In this document: positions 57,073-64,000 of the stretch, in pieces
Layout of the letters: each line of letters begins with the position of its first letter
How positions within the stretch are numbered: position 1 is the first letter of the stretch
DNA from: Chrysomallon squamiferum
Taxonomy: Eukaryota > Mollusca > Gastropoda > Neomphalida > Peltospiridae
Assembly (NCBI GenBank): GCA_012295275.1
Contig: CM022670.1
Coordinates: 42,135,474-42,199,473, forward strand
DNA length: 64,000 nucleotides
Reading direction: 5' to 3'
Position numbers and translations under genes: made by a program
The notes under the pieces: model-generated
Told to the model about the DNA's origin: nothing
The model's input: the letters and a program-made list of their open reading frames with translations, nothing else
The model's database searches: none

Positions 57073-57382
57073 CTCTTTATCACTGGATATTTGTTTAATA
57101 ACATATTTTAATATTTCACGTAACAAATGCTATATACTTAAATCCACGGTTGGGGCCTAGGTAGAACGGGAAACAGATCACTGGATCGACTCGTCACGTC
57201 TGAGCGCCTTTAATTAAAATGGCTGCTGTGGATGAATTTTGTTCCAGCAGTCACAGCAAACAAAGGACGGAAGACAAACGGTGACAACAAAGGACTAAAT
57301 TAAAGCTGGTACCACACAGACGGCCTGTTCACATCTGTTTAATAAACTTTTATCTCCAATCACAGGTGTTACTGCGAGTTTA

Positions 57383-57505
57383 ATGTATGAGTTTCATTTC
57401 GAGACTGAAATCAGTCAATAGCTGATACGTATTTAAATAATTATGAGTTTCATTTCGAGACTGAAATCAGTCCATAGCTGATACGTATTTAAGTAATTAT
57501 GACTT
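57383..57505. repeat. Tandem duplication, unit about 60 bp
   Basis: Two copies of gagtttcatttcgagactga then aatcagtc(a/c)atagctgatacgtattta and a partial third. 57506-58790 contains GT/TATG simple repeats (57600-57782, 58285-58335) and otherwise nothing recognised. Confidence 0.88.
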
Positions 57506-58300
57506 TCATGCACGGCATCAGTTAATAACTACAGTCAGAGATTTTTTTTTTTCTGAAGTGCGCTTGAGTGTTAGTTGTTTGATTTTGTTTATTTGTATAT
57601 GAGTGTTTGCATATATGTGTGTGCGTGTATGGCTACATGTGATTGTGATATATGTGTGTGTGTATATATCTGTATATATTTTTATGTATGTGGATCTGTA
57701 TATATGTATGTATGTATATCTGTATATGTATGTGTGTATATGTGTGTGTGTGTTTTGTGTGTGTGTGTGTGTGTGTGTGTGTATTTGCATATTCTTTCAA
57801 GCTGTTTTATAACATGATTACTATTCTTCTTCGCAGTGGAAGTTTGCTGGGATGAAATTAAAACCTGTATAAAAGAAAATTCAAGTACACAGAGAATCCA
57901 ATCAGTTTCTTTTAGCTGATTCATCTTAGTGAAATATTTCAGACAAACGCACACAACTCAGCTTCACACCTCTGTGATAAGGATGATTGGATATTGGTGT
58001 CATGTGCTTGACTTTTTTTTTTACGGATGACTGCATATCAAGTGGTATATGAAAAGGCGTGGTTTGGGTCTTTAAACAAGTTTATCTAATGATATTTGTA
58101 TATATATATATAATAAAATATAAAAGCCTACTGAATTTATGGCCGACACCATTTCATATATGAGGGCATAGGTTAAACTTTTTTTTAATATTTTTTTTTA
58201 TCTGTTAAAAAATTCACTTGAAGGAAACTTTAATGTGACATTATATTTGTTGTTGTTAGTGATACAAATTGTTATTCCTAAGTATATGTGTGTGTGTGTT

Positions 58301-58340
<40 letters not shown>

Positions 58341-58799
58341 TGTACAAATGAAGCAGTGATAAACAGATGTCATCATGCTTCAGTTAAGAGATCGCGGATG
58401 TTACTAATAATAACTGATAAAATATTCAATAAACTAATTACTAGTTTTATGAATTTTTCTGCAAAGCAAGAATGTAACAGACGAAGATGTCAAAACACCG
58501 CCAAAAGAAGCCGGCAGTCAGACATACAAACAAATATACACACAATCTATTATAAAAAATATATATATTTAATTTAGAATAGATTAACATAATCATAATT
58601 AGGTCACTGACCTTAACGAAGATGTAACAGTAAGTGTTACGGCAAGTAACCCATTTAACAGGTAACAATATTAATCGATTTGGCTTCGGTACAGAAAATG
58701 TCTTAGGTAACAGTGTTTGTACCTAGGTCGTGAATTTCGTTTTTAGCTAAATTTATATTGGCTATAGTTAATGTTTTTTAAGTGACATATGACGACATC

Positions 58800-58830
<31 letters not shown>

Positions 58831-59106
58831 TAAATACATACACACACACACACATACATACATACATATATACAATCATACAAACAAACATAAATACTGA
58901 CATCTCAACATCATGTTAAAATATTGTTTTTGTGCTCATGCTGGATGTCATTTATCTTTCCTGTGTATCACATTTCTCGTAATCAAATTTTAAGCAGCAT
59001 GGATATAGCCGTGCACGTGTTTACCTACATGTACTGTTCTACAGCTTGTTAGTGGTTAACACAGGTCCGAGGACTTTCTTCTCCTCAATGAAGTCGAGCT
59101 GTTTGT

Positions 59107-59289
59107 TATATAAGGAGTGAGAAAGGAAGGTAATGACGTCTAGCAAGTGAAACAGAATAATTACTTTGTTGGTGCGGAAGTGAAGTGTACAGACTTAATA
59201 TCTGGAAAACATTGACCGAGAATTTCATTTATGTTGTGTCCATACGTCAGTCAGTGTGTGATATCTGTCATTGCTGAAAATAATTTAAG
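59107..59289 (+). promoter_or_regulatory. Candidate promoter and non-coding first exon
   Basis: TATATAA at 59107-59113 is followed about 175 bases later by a good donor, TTTAAG|GTAAGATT (exon end 59289). No substantial frame lies between, so it would be a 5' UTR exon. The gene would have to continue rightward; no coding exon for it was found before the window ends. Confidence 0.3.
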
Positions 59290-59324
59290 GTAAGATTTTT
59301 ATTAGTGTAAATAAGTATAAAAAT

Positions 59325-59338
59325 AATACATACATACA

Positions 59339-59369
<31 letters not shown>

Positions 59370-59372
59370 GTA
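59325..59372. repeat. (CATA)n microsatellite
   Basis: About eleven tetramers. Similar (ATAC)/(AGAT)/(AGAC) tracts lie at 59930-60150. Confidence 0.93.
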
Positions 59373-59776
59373 TATATATATAAATTTTGTCATTATCACA
59401 GTCAAAAAAACCAATCATCTTCATATCAGTTATTTTCTTTTTCACTTTATCATTTTATTTTATTTCAAAATAGTGATAATACTTTTTCCAGTCATATTTT
59501 GGGTAAGTAAAGAACGAGTAGTTTCACCTTATTATCGATGGTAATTTAAACACTGTTTATTAAACAGAAGTATTTAAAATAAAATGTTATAAGTGTTTAC
59601 AATAACATTACATTATTCTTGACGCGCGTTTATAATTTTTTTTTTTTTTTTTTTTTTATAACGCAAGTTAACTAATAATTTAAAATATTATTTATAAAAT
59701 TATTTATATATATTTATTTGGCATGTTTAGTCTGCTGTCATTATTGCTTAATCATATATACATATATATATATATT

Positions 59777-59807
<31 letters not shown>

Positions 59808-60301
59808 CCTTATCTGTCAGTCTGTCTGTATGTCTGTCCATCTACAGCTCCCATCATAAGAAATGTTCAAACTTTTTTATAGATTTAAAATTGGTTTGAA
59901 CATTTCTATAAGAATAGATATAGACAGACAGACATAGAAATATATTGCATACATACACACATACACATATGTACAGACAGACATATATGCATACATACAT
60001 ACATACATACACACATAAATATATATATATATGTGTGTGTGTATGCATGTATATATAGATAGATAGATAGATAGATAGACAAATAGACAGATAGACAGAC
60101 AGACAGACATACAGATAGACAGATAGACAGACAGATAGACAGAAATGTACATACATGTCTGTGGAAATGTAGCTGAGTTTATATCATGTGACGGGTATTT
60201 GATGGTATAAGAAGTGTGGGATGCGGGTGGTGGTTTGAGCGAGTGTTTCACGGGTGGTTTGTTAAAAGGAGTATTTAAAACTCAGCGTGGTGTGACTCGT
60301 G

Positions 60302-60437
60302 TATAAATAAGAGCTGGTCCAAGCTGACATGGGCTGCACAGCACATTGTGTGGACAGCTACTTGCTGTTGTCGTTGCGGACGTCGTACCAAATCGACATA
60401 TTTTTGAGACGTGTATTAAACAGAGCGTGACGAGCTG
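60302..60437 (+). promoter_or_regulatory. Candidate promoter and non-coding first exon, second of a pair
   Basis: TATAAATA at 60302-60309 sits upstream of a GC-richer exon-like block that ends GACGAGCTG|GTAAGTAAG at 60437. A 33-codon frame beginning MGCTAHCVDS closes before the donor and is more likely an upstream ORF. Together with the element at 59.1 kb it may give alternative first exons of a gene beyond the right edge. Confidence 0.35.
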
Positions 60438-60674
60438 GTAAGTAAGTCTTGTTCTACAAATGTGTGATTATTTACTTTCACCATCAGCAGATTAAAAGAA
60501 AAACAGAAATAAAACAACAAATGTTTGTGAAAAAAAATATATCTGTAAAAGAACGAAGAAGAAATCGACAATGTGTGAATTAGTGACTTTTTATGTGCAG
60601 AGATCTGTGGTGAATTTATGACGTTTAATATAATGTGACGTGGACTGTGATCTGCTGTCGATAAGTCATTAAAA

Positions 60675-60808
60675 TAATATAACGTAGTCGTATCGGTTAG
60701 CCTAAACCAGGCCTCTCATATCTATTGCCAGCAGGTAACAAGTCTGTGCAATAACATAACGTTGTCGTATCGGTTGGCCTAAACCAGGCCTCTCGAACCT
60801 ATCGTCGG
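60675..60808. repeat. Duplicated segment, two copies of about 65 bp
   Basis: ataacgt(a/t)gtcgtatcggtt then (a/g)gcctaaaccaggcctctc occurs twice. Each copy contains an imperfect inverted repeat, ggcctaaaccaggcc. Confidence 0.8.
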
Positions 60809-61374
60809 CATATAACAACACACCCTGACGTAAAAAACCCACTGAATAGTTTCGGCTGACTGACCAGTAATATAACAGCGTTTTAATCGAGTGTGAATGC
60901 CAAACGACGTCACCGGGTTTCCCTGGTGAGACAGACTGAAGCGAGATGTTAACATTTTACTTATTCACTCGTGAATAAAAATATATCTGCAGTTGAGACG
61001 ACGTTAGACTGTGAAATACAGTAACGAATCATTCACCACTAGCATAGAGCCATATTTGTAGTTTTTTGTTTTAGTTGTAACACAAAGTAATTTAATTTTA
61101 AATTATGTATACCTGAATGTGTGTATCTTGTTTTTAATAATATTTCAATACAACCACTCTTTTAATAACCCGTCAAAACACACACAAATTTCCTTTTATG
61201 ATAAACATAATTTGGTATGAATCATTCTTTAGCATTCAATTAACTTAATTAAGATGTTCACAACTTTCTGTATCACATGTTACAGATTCACAACATTTTA
61301 TTTTACATAACACACATTCACAGCAAGTTATGAATTAGAGGTTTATAACATTTTATATTTCTTAATACACTTTC

Positions 61375-61850
61375 TCATCATTTTGTACACGCATCATACT
61401 TTCTCATCATCTTGTACACACATCATACTTTCTCATCATCTTGCACATAGATCATACTTTTTCAACATTTCATACATCATACTTTCTCAACATCTTGTAC
61501 ACACATCATACTTTCTCATCATCTTGTACATCATACTTTCTCAACATCTTGTACACGCATCATACTTTCTCAATATCTCATACATCATACTTTCTCAATA
61601 TCTCATACATCATACTTTCTCAACATCTCATAAATCATAATTTCTCAGCATCTTGCACACACATCACACTTTCTCAGCATCTCATACATCATACTTTCTC
61701 AACATATCATACATCATACTTTCTCAACATCTCATACATCATACTTTCTCAACATATCATACTCTCTCAACATATCATACATCATACTTTCTCAACATCT
61801 CATACATGATACTTTCTCAACCTCTTGTAGGCACATCACACTTTTACAAG
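61375..61850. repeat. Minisatellite (catcatactttctcaacatct), unit about 21-24 bp
   Basis: About 20 copies alternating cttgtacaca and catacat variants. Open frames across it are repeat artefacts. Confidence 0.92.
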
Positions 61851-62118
61851 AGGTTGACGCTCTGTTTGGATGTAGCGAATGAGAGCACAAAGACGAGATG
61901 ATGAGGAAACATTGATAATTGATGAATACATTTTACTGAAGTGTTCAGTTCTGTTGTGGTTTTAGAAAGAACTCACTGTGGCAAAACTAACATCTCTCTG
62001 CAGAATCCCGACAAGAAAACATGCCTCATTAAATATTCACGTCAAAACTGATTAGTCTGAAAACTGAATGTAACTGTTATTACACTGTTACTACTACAAC
62101 AAAAACAATTACTACCAG

Positions 62119-62149
<31 letters not shown>

Positions 62150-62654
62150 CTAATCACTACAACTACTACTGCTGCTGTAACTACTCTCCGGCTACCACTA
62201 AACCAACTGGACAGTCGCCCACAGCACTGAGAAGTCATTTACTTACCTATAGCGGTAAAATATTTTTATTTATTTCTTTCTTTCATTTTTTTTTTTTTTA
62301 ATTTTTAATTTTTTTAATTTGTTATCTAAAACTTATTATTCCAACCAAAAACTTTTCATATGTGATTTCCATTCATAATAAACAGACGTTTCTTTATTGT
62401 GAACTGTATACCACACATAGCATCACATGTTTTTAAGTGACAGCACATTTGCTCCAAACAGTGCTACTAACATGTTAATACTACTGTGCTTTTCTACTGG
62501 CGCTATCGTCTTCATATTGAACGTATTCTTCCCAATTAAAATAAATTTAGACGTTTTGTGATTTTTTCTTCTTCTTCTTCTTCTTCTTCTTCTTCTACAA
62601 AACATGTTTATAAAAATCTAAGTTAATGTAGAGAAAGTTGGCTTTGCATAGGCA

Positions 62655-63690
62655 ATGATGCTGCTGCTGCTACTACTACTACTACTCTATTAACACCACT
62701 ACTATCACTACTACTAACACCACTACTATCACAACTAGTACTACTACTAACACCACTACTATTACCAATACTACTACTACTAACACCACTACTATACTAC
62801 TAGTACTACTACTAACACCACTACTATACTACTAGTACTACTACTAACACCACCACTACTACTACTAACATCACTACCATCACTACTACTACTACTAACA
62901 CCACTACTATACTACTAGTACTACTACTAACACCACTACTATACTACTACTACTACTACTAACACCACTACTATCACTACTAGTACTACTACTAACACCA
63001 CTACTATCACTACTACTACTACTAACACCACTACTATCACTACTAGTACTACTAGTAACACCACTACTATCACTACTAGTACTACTACTAACACCACTAC
63101 TATCACTACTAGTACTACTACTAACACCACTACTATCACTACTAGTACTACTACTAACACCACTACTATCACTACTAGTACTACTACTAACACCACTACT
63201 ATACTACTACTACTACTAACACCACTACTATCACTACTAGTACTACTACTAACACCACTACTATCACTACTAGTACTACTACTAACACCACTACTATCAC
63301 TACTAGTACTACTACTAATACCACTCCTATACTACTACTACTAGTACTACTACTAACACCACTACTATCACTACTAGTACTACTACTAACACCATTACTA
63401 TACTACTACTACTACTACTAAAACCACTACTATCACTACTAGTAGTACTACTAACACCACTACTATACTACTACTACTAACACCACTACTATCACTACTA
63501 GTACTACTACTAACACCACTACTATCACTACTAGTACTACTACTAACACCACTACTATTACCACTACTACTACTACCATGACGACTACGACTACTATTAC
63601 TGTTATTACTGCTCATATCACTGCTTCTCCTCCACCTCTTTCTACTACTACTACTATCACAACTACTACTACTTCTACTGATAGCAGTAG
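62655..63690. repeat. ACT-triplet minisatellite, unit about 33-36 bp
   Basis: About 25 copies of ctactactaacaccactact followed by atcactactagta. All triplet-based, so open Val/Thr/Ser frames occur on both strands but are not genes. The remaining 63691-64000 is AT-rich with no feature seen. Smaller TTA and TTC runs are at 62115-62145 and 62565-62596. Confidence 0.95.
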
Positions 63691-64000
63691 TTGTACCAAT
63701 TAATGAAGATATAATTACCTGAAAAATATCAAAGTAACTAAACAACTTTAATGATGATTGTTATTAACATTTACCAAAATCTGTTGACCAGCTTGTTTCA
63801 TTTCACTGAACACAGACGTGCAAACTGGATACTGTTACTCTCTGAAAATAACTAGTGCTCCTGTTTATGATGTTAATTAAAATATTATTATCATTTCCTA
63901 ACCTGTTGTATTTTAAGGTTTTAATTTCACCATTCAGTGTCATACGGTATTTTTTATTTTATTTTATATTATTTTTTTTATTTTTTATTTTATGTCTGAA

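Noticed and set aside
57214-57290. ATG GCT GCT GTG.. frame (MAAVDEFCSSSHSKQ) that could be a first exon
   Set aside because: Good start context, but only 22 codons, a weak donor (CG|GTGACA) and no matching downstream exon.

Overview
This is a eukaryotic window: AT-rich, intron-rich and packed with micro- and minisatellites. Short coding exons are bounded by clean GT..AG splice sites. The gene content (a DUF4062/NACHT/WD40 'NWD' protein, a CUB-domain receptor, and secreted proteins that look like a decayed Cu/Zn superoxide dismutase) fits a lophotrochozoan invertebrate, most likely a mollusc. That assignment is inference; no species can be named from the sequence alone.

Layout. (1) 0.3-3.45 kb and 9.4-15.35 kb, minus strand: two paralogous genes with the same architecture. 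Each has a TATA box, a non-coding first exon, a signal-peptide exon carrying a low-complexity Gly-rich domain, and four short exons with identical intron phases (1, 0, 2, 0). The last four exons form a module of about 175-185 residues that I read as a Cu/Zn-SOD-like fold that has lost its metal ligands. (2) 3.5-9.3 kb and 15.4-19.4 kb: intergenic minisatellites, with one orphan TATA/exon-like motif near 17.5 kb. (3) 19.7-39.1 kb, plus strand: a 12-exon gene for an 818-residue single-pass receptor (signal peptide, three CUB domains, SEA-like juxtamembrane region, transmembrane helix, acidic tail with an NPxF motif). (4) 40.9-54.2 kb, minus strand: a 7-exon gene for a 1741-residue NWD-type NTPase (DUF4062, NACHT, WD40) that ends in a CaaX-like motif. 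It converges with gene 3. (5) 54.3-64 kb: no coding gene recognised. There are two candidate plus-strand promoters with non-coding first exons (59.1 and 60.3 kb), which may belong to a gene running past the right edge, plus further tandem arrays.

The main unusual observation is that, in three different genes, an intron carries a tandem array whose repeat unit is a copy of the neighbouring exon-intron junction. Gene 2 intron 5 has about 13 copies of the exon 5 end plus its splice donor. Gene 4 intron 5 has seven extra copies of the exon 5 end plus donor. Gene 3 intron 3 has roughly 35 copies of the exon 4 acceptor. These 'splice-junction minisatellites' put many decoy splice sites next to the authentic one. 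All gene models were assembled by hand from reading frame, splice consensus and phase; no transcript or database evidence was available.
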